From: Rhizophagus clarus
Taxonomy: Eukaryota; Glomeromycota; Glomeromycetes; Glomerales; Glomeraceae
NCBI GenBank assembly: GCA_015698045.1
Contig: BLAL01000006.1
Span: 1,423,501 to 1,487,500, forward strand
Direction of reading: 5' to 3'
DNA length: 64,000 nucleotides
A program made the position numbers and the translations under genes. Under the pieces are notes generated by a model. It saw only the letters and a program-made list of their open reading frames with translations, searched no databases and had not been told where the DNA came from. Of this stretch, positions 23,805-34,847 are shown one piece after another (within the stretch, counting starts at the first letter, position 1; each line of letters starts with the position of its first letter).

Positions 23805-24832
23805 TATTAGAAAATTGTCTGGAAATTGTCCAGAAATGTATTTTCATAAAATTTGCCACAAAAGATGATCAATGGATAGATGATCATCATTATTCCTTAA
23901 CCCAAAATTTTTATATTATAGATATATAGTATTTTTGCCTGCTCTGCAATTTTAATTAGTACGACAGAAAAGGTTTTGAATGTCAGTTTTGTGCTTTTTG
24001 CATTTTTTTACAAAATTAATTTATCCTTTTTTAGAAATAGTATCCAGAATTTGTCCTGAACTTTTTTATGTCTGGAATTTGTCTATCTGGTTTTTTTACT
24101 AAGTCCAGAATTTGTCCAGGTTTAACTGTCCAGAATTTGTCCAAAATTTTATACCAAACAAATACTGGACAAATTCTGGACAAAGTTAGGACATGTCAAA
24201 ATTTTAAGTATCAGAAGTGTGTTAGACATGTACCAAAAAAGTGAACATTTTCCGGACACATCAGATTTATTCTGGACATATTCCAGACATTTTTGATAAC
24301 ATTTTCTGTACATTTATTTTTTATAGGGTGGTCATTCTGTATTTTTCTTGTTACTGTAGGAGATAAGAAAATAAATTCTTGTCACGTGACTCATTATTTC
24401 ATGTGTAAGTATCACGTGGTAAAATTCTTGTATTCCCATCTTTTTTTCGAATTCTTACAGAAACTGTGTTTTCTCTGAGAAAAAACACAACGAAAATTAA
24501 TAATTCACAATTCACAGTCAATGTGCAACTTTTCGATTTCATTTTTTTTACAGAAAACACATTTATAATCTAGATTTCTAGCTCGGAAATGTGTATTATA
24601 AATATATTAAACGAACATATAAGTCTTACTTAACTTTGTTTTCATTTTTTTTTATGAAAAAAAGATCTAATTTCTCTAAAAATCATCATTTTTTTAAAAG
24701 AAAACTCTTTTTGTAATTCTTAGGTTCGTTAATCACTCTTCAGTTCCTTTTAAAAACGTTATCCCTCTAAAGAGATCCCAAGAAAAATGTTTCTGATATA
24801 TTATATTTGTCCATCGACTGTTCAGATGTATT

Positions 24833-24942
24833 TAGGGATGCACAAATCCAGAACCTTGATTCGATAGCGAAGATAAGGAATCGAATAAAATAATATTTCA
24901 ACGTCATCTTCTGTCAAGGATCGAACCAGATGTGGATCCCTA
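24833..24942. mobile_element. Short TAGGGATG-type MITE, 110 bp
   Basis: The left end is TAGGGATGCACA and the right end read inward is TAGGGATCCACA. The flanking octamers GATGTATT and GGTGTAAT match at 6 of 8. The length and ends suggest the smallest member of the same terminus class as 6864-7292 and 10750-11320. Confidence 0.6.
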
Positions 24943-25600
24943 GGTGTAATTAAAGAACAGAATTGTTACAATCCAATCTCGAAAGAAATATTCGGTATGT
25001 AGCCATTAGTAGTTTATGTTTATGCGAATTATCGATCAGAAATTATTGACGGAATTATAGAACATCTGAAACTGTTATTTTGTAGAACATTGATCGAATA
25101 TAACAGGTACGGATCACTTGTTAAGATTGAATGAAAATCTACTGATCGTAATCTATGATCTTATAGAAATTGAAGACATTATTCACTCGCTATTTTTCTA
25201 TTGCTCCATTACATTAGGATTCTTCACGAAAAGCCATCTTATTCTAATAAAAAAAAAATTAATTTTAACATTTTTTTTTTTTATTAAAAAAAAAAATAAA
25301 AGGGATTTGTTAAAATCATTTTAATAAAAGTAAAAAACGATATTAATCGTTTTTATTAATTGTTTTCAATGAAAAAACTATATTATCATTTATTTATTAA
25401 TCTTTTTTAACAAAAAACGATATTAATACTTTTTATTAGTAAAAAATGATATTAATATTTTTTTTTATTAGTCGTTTTTAGTATCATAGGAAGAATTGAA
25501 GTCATCTGATTAAGCTCATATTCTAGCTTATTTGCATGTACTTTACAAATAATATACGTTACAAAATGAATTTAAGAACTTAAACATAAAAATACAAATA
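24943..25600. other. 3' flank of the large GTPase gene
   Basis: AT-rich. It includes several direct copies of AAAAA(A/T)(C/T)GATATTAAT (about 25333-25465). No gene is supported; the 68-codon frame at 25118-25324 ends in poly-Lys low complexity. Confidence 0.45.
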
Positions 25601-28600
25601 TTATTTAATCTTCTCTCTGAGTGTACTCATAATACCATAATAATCCAAGCCGACACATTTATATTCTCCCAGTTGTCCACAGGATGCCGGTTTTGCATCT
25701 TCCCTATGTTTTGCCAAATCTACATGTAACTTTTCAAAGAACCAGCACATAAGTTCATCAAAATGATGATTACAATGAGCTTCGAATTTCCAATCACTAA
25801 AATCATTAATTTTTGCAACTCCCCATTTTATTGGGCCCTTGCCCTTAAACCACACATCCCAATCATCCCCAGTTTTATGACATGAGTTTGCCCTAAGTTC
25901 CTTTGAATTGCGATCACATACGAGTGAAAGACCCCTGGGCTGATGACTAGTATGATGTACTTTTGTCGAGTTACTATCTATATGATGATCTCGATTTCCC
26001 CAGCATAAAGCTCCGCACCAAAAACAGGATTCCGTACACCCAATCCTTCCCATAACTGATTTATTATTGGAGGGATTTTGAAAAGGCTCGTCTCTTGGGC
26101 TTCCTTTGGTTTTAAGTTCGTTCTCTATATTTTCACGTAATATTTTTAAATCACTTTCTGTAATTTTATTTCCGTCGAGGCCCAATTTGTAGTCTATATA
26201 ATCAACTTTTATCATATAATCGTTTATGAAGTTTTTTATTTCCTCAAAATTTTGACAATTCCTGATATCCTGAAAGACTCGTTTAAATTCTGCATTGAAG
26301 GTTTCTTCATATTTTTCTCTCGGTTTCCTACTCGGATGACCATCAACCTGACTTTCGAACCAAGCTTCTATACTACACTTTGGATGCAAAAAGTATTTTA
26401 TAGCCTCATCTTTGTTGCCACTTTGTACTTGACTAGCAAGTTCCCCAAAATATTTGAGTCTGATTGTTTCGGCATTGGACATCCAAGAAAGACCACGCAC
26501 TTCTTCTATCCGTATATCATTTCCTGCTTCCATCGCTTTCTTATGGATAACTCTCAATAAGTAATCCCCAGCAATATGACCTTCAGAAATTAGCCTATGT
26601 CCATATTGAAGCCGAGTATCAATTATCTTTAAATATTCATCTTTCTTTTGGTCAAGCATACCGAGTGGAGTATTTTCTTTATCCCACTCTTCTTGATATT
26701 TTATCATTTTTGGTCTAAACTTCAGCAAAGCATATAAGTGAATTTCCCATTTGAACTCAGGCAAAAAATTTGACGGTGAAATAATTTTGTTTATTTCTTT
26801 TTTAAGATCACGAACAATTCCATGATAGAAATTATAAGCAGTTCTTTCTTTAAAGATTATGTCTATCAAATTATCAAGCTTATATTGAAGATCCTTGAGT
26901 TCGTTCAATTCCATAAATTGCGAAACACGCACATTTACATTTATTATGTCAATCTTATTACGCATATTTGTAGTGTTAACGTTAATCATATCTTTAATAC
27001 GATATGCTTTCTGTCTAGATAGATCTGGTTGAGCATTCGTTTTGTATGAATTGTAAAGTCCTGAGTAAGAATAATACTCCTCTTCAACCTCTTGATCTAT
27101 TTCTTTTGCTATCGGTGTATTATCATTTCTCGAAAATATATAATTTCGTAGTTTAATCCATATTTGTTCAACTTTTTGTTTACGTTCATAATCAGAAAAT
27201 CTCCCCTTTGGCATGCGTTTTAGGATATTCTCCAAATTCTTGTTAATTATATCAAGAGACTCTGACGAAATACCTTTTCTGATAATACTAGCATTAAGAA
27301 TTTGTTCAAGTCCTGCAGATATACGGCTACGATTAAGGATAGTGTATTTTCTAATGGTTTGTTTAGTTTCCATTTCACACTTTTCATTATTTTTATTTTT
27401 AAGATATTCTTCCAAATCCCTATTTTCTTTATTGGTTTTCTTACATTCTTCACAACTTTGATTATTACAACCTGGAACCTCCTTTAGCTCTTTTTTGATC
27501 AAATCTAAACATTTATTTTGAATTTTATCTGTTTTATCACTCGTGTCATTTGGGGACCAGTCTTGAAGACTAGATCGAATTTCTTGCTTAATTAATTCTT
27601 CATGTTTCTGGAATGACCTGTCAATAGTTTCTTTTAATATTGCAATTCGATTGCCAAGATCAATAAATTCATAAATTTCTTTAATATTTTTGAAACGAAC
27701 GGCAAAATCTTCATGGGAGACAGCATTCCAATAATTCTGAATTAATGAATGCCATTCTGAAAATTCGATTTTACTTTTAGAATTCTTACAATCCTCAATT
27801 ATAGAATTATATAAATTGACAACGTCCTCATGATATTGCTCTGATGGTGGAGCATATGCGGTTGCCCCATTTTTAAATGGTCGAAATTGTTTAAGAAGTT
27901 GACCTTTTCCTATTCTTTCATCAAGGATTTGAAGACAATCTATATTGGAAATTCCCATTTCAATATCTTTTTCTTCAGCTATTTTCAAAGCATCCTTAAG
28001 TGCTACCCGAAATTTTTCTTCTGGCTCAGATAATCTTGATTTATTTCTTTCAGAAATATGTTGTACCATAAGAATATCAGGTGCCATCCCAGCCTTTTCA
28101 AGGCGTGCCATTGTCACAATTGCTATCTGTAGAATTTCAGTCAAATCTCGCATTGATTCTCCAAGTACATTAAGAATTGTTAAATTGCTTACACCCATTG
28201 CAAAAGTTGCTAATGTTCGATCTTTCTTTTCTGATTCTGGATCATCCATCTTTTCTGGTGCGCCAAGCCCTTCAGTATCAATTAATATAAATGCATCAAC
28301 ATTAAGTTTTTCAGATAGGTCTTTGTCTAAAAATAATAATCGCATGAAAAGACCTCTGGTACAACGTCCAACTGAAACAGCGAATTTACATGCAAAAAGA
28401 GCATTTAATAGAGTGGATTTTCCTGATGATTGCAATCCAAGTATGCTGATCACAAAAATTCTAAGCTTAGGATACTTTTTACAAATATGTCCACAAATGG
28501 CTGAGAACCAAGCTTCAGATATAGATCCAGCATCACCATCAAGTAATTCTATAGTTTGACCACCAATTAATAACTCTGAATAAAGTTCTGGTAATTTTGT

Positions 28601-30184
28601 AACGATTTCATCATCTGGATGATTGACAGAAAAAATTTTGTAAATTTGTCCTAATTCACGGAAAAAATGCTCTAATCCCAAGCTCATATTATCAACTTCT
28701 TTCCATATTTTTGCAATTTCTTCCCGAATTTTTTTTTCATTTTCTTGACCTCTATTGCTTAAACTGGATTTACGTAATTCATCTTTTTTCAACATAGCTT
28801 GATTACGAGCTTCCGCAGATTCTATCATAGATATTTTGGAAATTTCTCTTTCAAGATGTGCTAGAGCTCGCCTTCTCTCACAAAGAGGTAATTTTAGAAT
28901 TTCAGTATATGTACGTGTAAATTCCTGTAATTCATTATTGTTTTGCCAAATTTGAAGACCATCTTCCAAATGTTGTTTTCTTTGAAGTTGAAAAACGTTC
29001 AATTTAATGTGACGACATTTCTTGCTCTTAACAAAATCTATTAAATTCTGAGACTTGAGAATTTCAATATCTTCAGTCATTTGAAGTGATTCTCCCAGTT
29101 TTATTTCATCAACAATATCAACCATTGAAATATCTATTGCTTCTTTGAACATCATACGCACTTTTTTTAACGTTTTATCTTGCATTAAATAATTAGTATC
29201 AATGGTATATTTCTTTTTATCTTTACTGTTCCTATGATTTACGTAACCAAATACCACTTTTCTGGGACCAACTAGTTTTTCGAAATCTTTTATCTGATTT
29301 TGAGTATACCCAGGCATCAAAAAAACTATGAAACTACTAGAAGGAAATTGCATTAAAAATTTAATTTGGTCCGGATATTCTAAAGCATCACCGTGTAAAT
29401 TTGCAAGCAAAACTATTTCTTTATTCGCTTCTTTTTTATAGTAGCCTTCAAAAACATCATTCCATAAACTCACTCTACAAGTTTCTTGAGTTAACCAAGT
29501 AAATTCAACGCTTCCATTAATCATATGCGGAATTCCATATTCTGCTCTTGGTTCGGAACGTGAAGAGAACATAGAATCTGAAGTCATCAATTGATTCAGT
29601 ATAGTGCTTTTCCCTTGAGAATTGGTTCCAATTCGAACTGCAACAATTAATTTGAATGGATCGTTGAAAAGATGGTTTTCAATAATCGTTCCAGGTGTAG
29701 TTTCCCATTTGATAACTGGACCAGTAAACAGAGGAATCATCACTTTAAATTTATTTGCTTCTTCTAAATTAGGGATTATTAAGGGAAATGCGATCGGAAA
29801 CTGAGATAGAGTTCGAAATATATCTTGACCTACGGTACATTCAGCGGAAGCAAATAAACTAGCAATACAATCAAATCGTGACAATCGATTTTTCTTTAGT
29901 AAAGAAGATTCCTCTTCATTCATCAAATGTGATTCTTCATCAGAATCATCTTCCTCTCCAATCCAAGTTTTAATATTTTCTGCCTTAAGAATATCGGCTC
30001 CCCACATCTTGACTTTCTGTCGAATGTACGGAAGAACTGCAATTATAGTTTGAGAATCCGGTAATCGTGGAGATTCAATGATTTCGCTGAGTTTAACATA
30101 TTGATAAGGTTCAATCACAGGTATTGATTTGCCTAGAATTGAATGCCATTTTTCGTGTATGCATATTAATTTATTATCAACCAT
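25601..30184 (-). CDS. Very large GTPase, VLIG/GVIN1-like, intronless
   Basis: 1527 residues in one uninterrupted frame from a true ATG (30182-30184). Residues 577-660 carry a VLIG-type G domain: P-loop GLQSSGKST (583-591), GRCTRG (606-611), then DAFILIDTEGLGAPE with the G3 motif DTEG (636-639). A second, more diverged P-loop-like segment, IGTNSQGKSTILNQL (185-199), lies upstream, as in animal members with a degenerate leading G domain. Residues about 850-1380 are helical and charged. The C-terminus has a Cys/His cluster (Cys 1383, 1387, 1390, 1394, then HH, HHTSHQPRG and more Cys) resembling the end of GVIN proteins. Animal VLIGs are interferon-induced, about 2400 residues, and also encoded by one giant exon. 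This protein is shorter. Expected activity is GTP binding and hydrolysis with self-assembly; its fungal role is unknown. No neighbouring gene suggests a partner. Confidence 0.85.
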   Translation of the reverse strand: MVDNKLICIHEKWHSILGKSIPVIEPYQYVKLSEIIESPRLPDSQTIIAVLPYIRQKVKMWGADILKAENIKTWIGEEDDSDEESHLMNEEESSLLKKNRLSRFDCIASLFASAECTVGQDIFRTLSQFPIAFPLIIPNLEEANKFKVMIPLFTGPVIKWETTPGTIIENHLFNDPFKLIVAVRIGTNSQGKSTILNQLMTSDSMFSSRSEPRAEYGIPHMINGSVEFTWLTQETCRVSLWNDVFEGYYKKEANKEIVLLANLHGDALEYPDQIKFLMQFPSSSFIVFLMPGYTQNQIKDFEKLVGPRKVVFGYVNHRNSKDKKKYTIDTNYLMQDKTLKKVRMMFKEAIDISMVDIVDEIKLGESLQMTEDIEILKSQNLIDFVKSKKCRHIKLNVFQLQRKQHLEDGLQIWQNNNELQEFTRTYTEILKLPLCERRRALAHLEREISKISMIESAEARNQAMLKKDELRKSSLSNRGQENEKKIREEIAKIWKEVDNMSLGLEHFFRELGQIYKIFSVNHPDDEIVTKLPELYSELLIGGQTIELLDGDAGSISEAWFSAICGHICKKYPKLRIFVISILGLQSSGKSTLLNALFACKFAVSVGRCTRGLFMRLLFLDKDLSEKLNVDAFILIDTEGLGAPEKMDDPESEKKDRTLATFAMGVSNLTILNVLGESMRDLTEILQIAIVTMARLEKAGMAPDILMVQHISERNKSRLSEPEEKFRVALKDALKIAEEKDIEMGISNIDCLQILDERIGKGQLLKQFRPFKNGATAYAPPSEQYHEDVVNLYNSIIEDCKNSKSKIEFSEWHSLIQNYWNAVSHEDFAVRFKNIKEIYEFIDLGNRIAILKETIDRSFQKHEELIKQEIRSSLQDWSPNDTSDKTDKIQNKCLDLIKKELKEVPGCNNQSCEECKKTNKENRDLEEYLKNKNNEKCEMETKQTIRKYTILNRSRISAGLEQILNASIIRKGISSESLDIINKNLENILKRMPKGRFSDYERKQKVEQIWIKLRNYIFSRNDNTPIAKEIDQEVEEEYYSYSGLYNSYKTNAQPDLSRQKAYRIKDMINVNTTNMRNKIDIINVNVRVSQFMELNELKDLQYKLDNLIDIIFKERTAYNFYHGIVRDLKKEINKIISPSNFLPEFKWEIHLYALLKFRPKMIKYQEEWDKENTPLGMLDQKKDEYLKIIDTRLQYGHRLISEGHIAGDYLLRVIHKKAMEAGNDIRIEEVRGLSWMSNAETIRLKYFGELASQVQSGNKDEAIKYFLHPKCSIEAWFESQVDGHPSRKPREKYEETFNAEFKRVFQDIRNCQNFEEIKNFINDYMIKVDYIDYKLGLDGNKITESDLKILRENIENELKTKGSPRDEPFQNPSNNKSVMGRIGCTESCFWCGALCWGNRDHHIDSNSTKVHHTSHQPRGLSLVCDRNSKELRANSCHKTGDDWDVWFKGKGPIKWGVAKINDFSDWKFEAHCNHHFDELMCWFFEKLHVDLAKHREDAKPASCGQLGEYKCVGLDYYGIMSTLREKIK

Positions 30185-31198
30185 AATGTCTTACGGTGTG
30201 AAAGGAAGTTAAAAGTTGGGAGATACACTCATAACCGAAAATTCTTGCATTATATAAATCATTAAAATTTTTTATTTATTGACGTTATTGGTTTAGTCAA
30301 TTTATGCACGTTTATGAGTATTGGCGTAAAATAATTGTTATGAGAAGAAAAATCTAAAATTCTTTCATTGTAAGTAACGTCATAACACTGCAGGTTTACA
30401 ATCATTATAAGTTTATTAACCTTGATCGACAAACCTGTAACGATAAGAACCATTTACTGCTTGTTTAGATACCATTTTGACGATCAAAAGTTTCTTTGAC
30501 AATCGAATTTATGCATTTTCACGAATATATTAATTCCGTTGGCGTATTACATTATTAATATATTTTAATAAGCAAAACGTGAATCTTGTTTAAATGTTGC
30601 ACATAGTATTCATTTTCTATCTTAAATCTTTTTTTTTTTTTTTTGGTTATTTATTAGAAAGTCAAGTAATATTTACGAAAAAATCTGGTGCACTACCAGT
30701 AAATGAATTTGTAAATACCAGTGTGATTATTGATTTTTAAACAAAATTGAAAAAAAAATTTTTTAATTGCGCCGATGTCACTCATTTATCTTGTTTTAAT
30801 ATGTAAACATGTAAGAAAAATAAAATAATTGCGCTACAAATTTGATAATCCACGTGATATCACCTAATTATACTAACCGAATTTTATTTTATCAATACAA
30901 ATTAAAACTTACTGTATTTGACATGCGTTCTCATGCATTTCTTGCGCTGCAACTCCTACTGTTGTTCGTGCAACCGTGTTACATGATTCAACAATTTCAC
31001 GATCATCACACCATTGCGTCTTCAATTGATTTTCTTCGATGACTTTGCCATGACCCCTCGCTTCAAATGCGTCTCAGGAAATTCATGATTGGTTATTAGA
31101 AAATCAACATGATGAGAACGCAATTTTTTTACTTGGAAGGTTAAGTGATTTTGAGAGTTAGAACTAGGCCCAATAGATCTAATAGACAAAGGACAAAT
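30185..31198. other. Upstream region of the GTPase gene
   Basis: AT-rich with T-runs near 30630. It presumably contains the promoter of the minus-strand GTPase just left of 30300, but no specific element is identifiable. Short frames on both strands are unsupported. Confidence 0.4.
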
Positions 31199-31348
31199 AA
31201 AATATATCAAGATGCTGCCGATTTAATGTATAAAATTGGAGACGCATACGAAGAAAGGGATCATGGCAAAGCCATCGAATTAATTAGAAAATCAATTGAA
31301 GGAATTATGACGGATATACTAAACAGTGGTGCGATTAGAAATTCTTAA
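31199..31348 (+). pseudogene. Sel1-repeat fragment
   Basis: KIYQDAADLMYKIGDAYEER followed by DHGKAIELIRKSIEG has the spacing of a Sel1 unit (YQKAAD-x-G...A-x-Y-x-x-G...KAIELxxKSAEG) as seen in the intact kinase-Sel1 gene 7 kb downstream. Neither an ATG nor neighbouring repeats are present, so it is a remnant. Confidence 0.4.
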
Positions 31349-32516
31349 AGATTTCAACGCTAAATATTGCTCTGATTTTTTCCAATTTACACGAAATACT
31401 TTTCTTCAGAATCAATTTCTCGAACATTACTAAAATTTTTCTAGTCGTAATGTTTTATATGTTGCTTTAAAATATTTTCTTCTATCCAATTAATCCACTA
31501 ATTTGAATTTTCTGTGGCCTGCATTTCGGTAAAATGTGAAAGATTTGGTTTATTCAAAAAATAATTATTTAAGAAAGAATAATTTTAATGTTATTTATAT
31601 TTCCAAAATAATCATAAGTATAAAATTTTGTTGTTCGCCGTATTAACAGGTATTAACTCCATTTTAACTAATACATAAATTTAATGTTCGAAGGAAAAAA
31701 AAAGTATATTTATTGATCAAATGAAAATCTCTTTTAAATCAAGCTGAAATTTTTTTTCCACAAGATGATCATTTTATAAATATATGAACAGATATATGTG
31801 TTAAACCTGTAGCTACTTGGCGTTATCGTTCCTTATATTGAAAACCAAAATCTGGAATTCGGCTAATAAATAAATAGTTAAAATTAATTATATACGTGAA
31901 TTTATTGAATTTTCAAAGTAGTCATAACAAAAATAAATTAAAAATTATTAAATTATGATGATTTCGGTTTCATTGAGCACTTACTCATTTAGGTTGCACA
32001 AACTAATATTTTCGGTTCACATAACATTTAAATTTAAAAATGACCTGGAGACCTGAGTTTTATATTTTATTTTTATAATAAAAATTTTTATGAAAAAGTC
32101 TACCTGGCAAATTTTTATTAATAAAAACAAAAAAATTTTTTTTGAGGTTTTACAAAAAATGACCTGGCTCAGGTGAGGTGAACCGAAAATATTAATTTGC
32201 GTGGCCTTATCTCGATATTTTTAATTAGACTACCAGGTTAAATCAGCATGCTACCTAACTAAATTTTATTCTTTTATTTTGTGTATGATGAGATTGTTGA
32301 ATCATTTATTTATTTGTACAATGGAAAAATCACTAGATGAACTTTCTCAGACTAATCAAAATAAACCTGATTAACTGAAATCATAACTAAAATAAACTTT
32401 TTCAGACTAACCAATAACAGCAATAAATGAAAAATCATTTTATTAGAACAGAAAATCCAATTTTTTTTTGTGCGTGATGTTAATTCTTATAATAAAAATA
32501 TAATAAATTATTTATC
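31349..32516. other. Intergenic
   Basis: AT-rich. An inverted-repeat-like pair around GACCTGG (about 32040-32170) shares AATATTTTCGGTTCAC and its complement near 32010 and 32180, which may be a small foldback element. The last 100 bp (CAATAAATGAAAAAT, TTTTATTAGA) match the sequence upstream of the intact kinase gene at about 36420-36460. Confidence 0.4.
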
Positions 32517-34847
32517 ATGTTTGATAACACCAATATCGATAATTCAATTGACTTTGATTGATCCAAAGACTATTTTAAATATTATGAATATTAGGATTTT
32601 TATAATATTCAAGAAATTGGTTTGGGAGAATACGGTAAAGCTTTTTGTGCAAATTGGAAATATGGAACAATATTTAGCTTTGAAAACTTTTTAAAATTTG
32701 ACAATGCTACGATTAAAGAAATCATTCATGATGTAATTACATACTTATTTACATTATTTAATATATGTTTATTGTTAATAATTATTATTTATTTTCTAAT
32801 TATTAATAAAACTTCAACGTGAAGTTGACTTTTATAATAATATTATTCGTTTCTTTGGGATCGCAAAATATGAGCCAGGTACTATGTCATGTACTATATC
32901 ATTATTTACAGTAAATATTTTATATGCTAGAGAATCAAAACAGTTTAATAAGATAATATTTACTGGTAATGGAGCATGCTAACAATGGTACATTTTGACC
33001 ATACTTAAAGGAAAAATTTCAATAATTTTACTTGGAAAGATAAATTAAATATCGCTTATCAATTGGCCTGTGTTGTTTCATGAATCATGCTTAACTTACG
33101 CAACATATTAGTTCTTCAAAACACTATAAAACTAGCCTATTTTGGACATTCAAAGAGAATTGAAGAAACATCTAATCATCAATTCGCATTATTCTTTATA
33201 TTGTCCAAAAAATTAATGAGTCAGAAATACAAAATAAATGAGAAGAGTGATGTATATAATGTCAGTATATTATTATAGGAGATATCAAGTGAGCAGCCAC
33301 CCTTTTATAACGAGGGCAAAGAATATGATATTGGTTTAATTCATCATATTTCAAAAGTAATAGAGAAGAACCTATTCCTGATTTATCTGAAGCCTAAACT
33401 ATGCTTTATACTAGTAAATATATTCTTATTTTGCTTTTTTTTAAAAAAAAGTAAAAAGTAAACTTTAATATTATTATTATTTGGAATGTTGGAACAACAA
33501 TCCAGATTTACGTCCATCTATAAATGAAGTAGCCCATGAGTTGAAAGCATAATTTCAATTGATGAAATGAACGAAAAATGATTTAGATAACGAACACCAA
33601 TAATGATTCATGTATCAATATTGATGAAAGTGAAACTAAAAGTGATGAACAGAATGTACAAGACGGACAAGAAAGAAAGCTAATGAGAAATTAGTAAGTT
33701 ACAAGGATTCTCTACTTGTAAATCTATTAATAAAACGATAATTGATGGTATAATTGAACATTTTTAATAATGAAGTAGAAGAAAAAGAATTTATTTGCAG
33801 TTATTTAGATCTTATGACTTATGATATCGATTTGAAAGAAGTTTATGATAAGTTATTGAATAATCAAAGTGAGTCAAATTATATTTTTTACTTGGAATTT
33901 TTAATTATTTCGTCTTGAAATTAACGTTAATAAGAAAAGGCGGTCAATTTATATCAAAAAGCGTCTAACCTAGAACATAATGTAGCTCAGTATAAATTTG
34001 CTTATATATATAAGGAAGGAAGAGATGTTGATCGAGACAATGAAAAAATCTTCAACCTACTTAAGAAATCAATCGAAGGAGAATATTTAAATGGTATGTA
34101 TAAATATATTAGAAGAATGTTATCGTAAGGAAATCGGAACTGATATTGATACTGAAAAAGCTTTTGAGTTATATCAAAAAGCAGGAATTAGGACATAGTG
34201 TAGCTCAATATAACCTTGCTCAATGTATAGAAATGAAGATGGTATTGATATAGATTATAAAAAAGCTAAAAAAATCATCTGAAAGAAAACGTTTATATAT
34301 ATATATATTGCAACATTTATGTTAGGGTATTGTTATGATAAAGAAATTGGAATAAGCGTTAACAAGAAAAAGACATTTGAATTAAGCAGATTCAGGACAT
34401 AAAATAGCTAAAGATAATCTTGCACTTTTATATAAAACGGGAGAAGGTATTAAAAGATATTATGGCAAAGCTTCTCAATTATATAGAGAATTATATAATG
34501 AAGGATGTTCAAATGCATTAGATATAGTGTTAGAATGTTATGACCCTGATGATGATGTAAAATTTGAAATTAAAGAATTTACAGAGAAACAGGCTTCAAA
34601 GGTAGTAAATACTTTAATTAATGGAATGAGTGATTCTGCACAACTTGAATTTAATGAAACTATAGCGGAATTAGGAAAAGAATTAGTTAAGGTTAGTCCT
34701 ATTGAAGTTATTGAAAATTATAAAACTAGAGAAGGAATTTTTAAAAATGTAAAAAACTTATTTTATAGAAGCGCAGATGAAATTAGAAAATTAAGTTTAT
34801 ATTTAAATATTAGATCACTTTTTCATAAATTTATCGTGATTTGTTAA
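32517..34847 (+). pseudogene. Decayed tandem copy of the kinase-Sel1 gene
   Basis: It parallels the intact gene at 36539-39040 from end to end. It starts at ATG 32517 (MFDNTNIDNSIDFD, then TGA). Next come YFKYYEY, IQEIGLGEYGKAF, the intron-like joint before LQREVDF, LAYFGHSKRIEETSN (DFG changed to YFG), SDVYNVSILL, Sel1 units with multiple frameshifts, and a conserved tail ending GIFKNVKNLFYRSADEIRKL. Stops and frameshifts occur in nearly every exon. The C-terminal 100 codons (34527-34847) remain open and overshoot the paralogue's stop. The upstream sequences are also related, so the duplicated unit was about 4 kb and included the promoter. Confidence 0.85.

Larger units (their letters stand above)
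21091..24290. repeat. GTCCAGAA-motif repeat interrupted by a pogo element
   Basis: Sequence dense in (T)GTC(C/T)(A/G)GAA motifs lies on both sides of the pogo-like element, at 21091-21206 and at 23812-23850 plus 24040-24290. The outer ends are loosely inverted (TGTCCGGATAATGTC on the left; TGTCTGGAATATGTCC read inward from the right). I infer an older repeat or non-autonomous transposon into which the pogo element inserted. No coding sequence is attributable to the outer repeat. Confidence 0.55.

Noticed and set aside
25118..25324. 68-codon hydrophobic ORF
   Set aside because: Ends in poly-Ile/Lys/Phe low complexity from A and T runs; no support.
27945..28559. 204-codon plus-strand frame and other plus frames across 25.6-30.2 kb
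   Set aside because: They lie antisense to the large GTPase gene and have no motif; they are shadows of its codon pattern.
32622..32822. Separate small gene of 66 codons
   Set aside because: It is the first exon and intron of the decayed kinase-Sel1 copy in an alternative frame.
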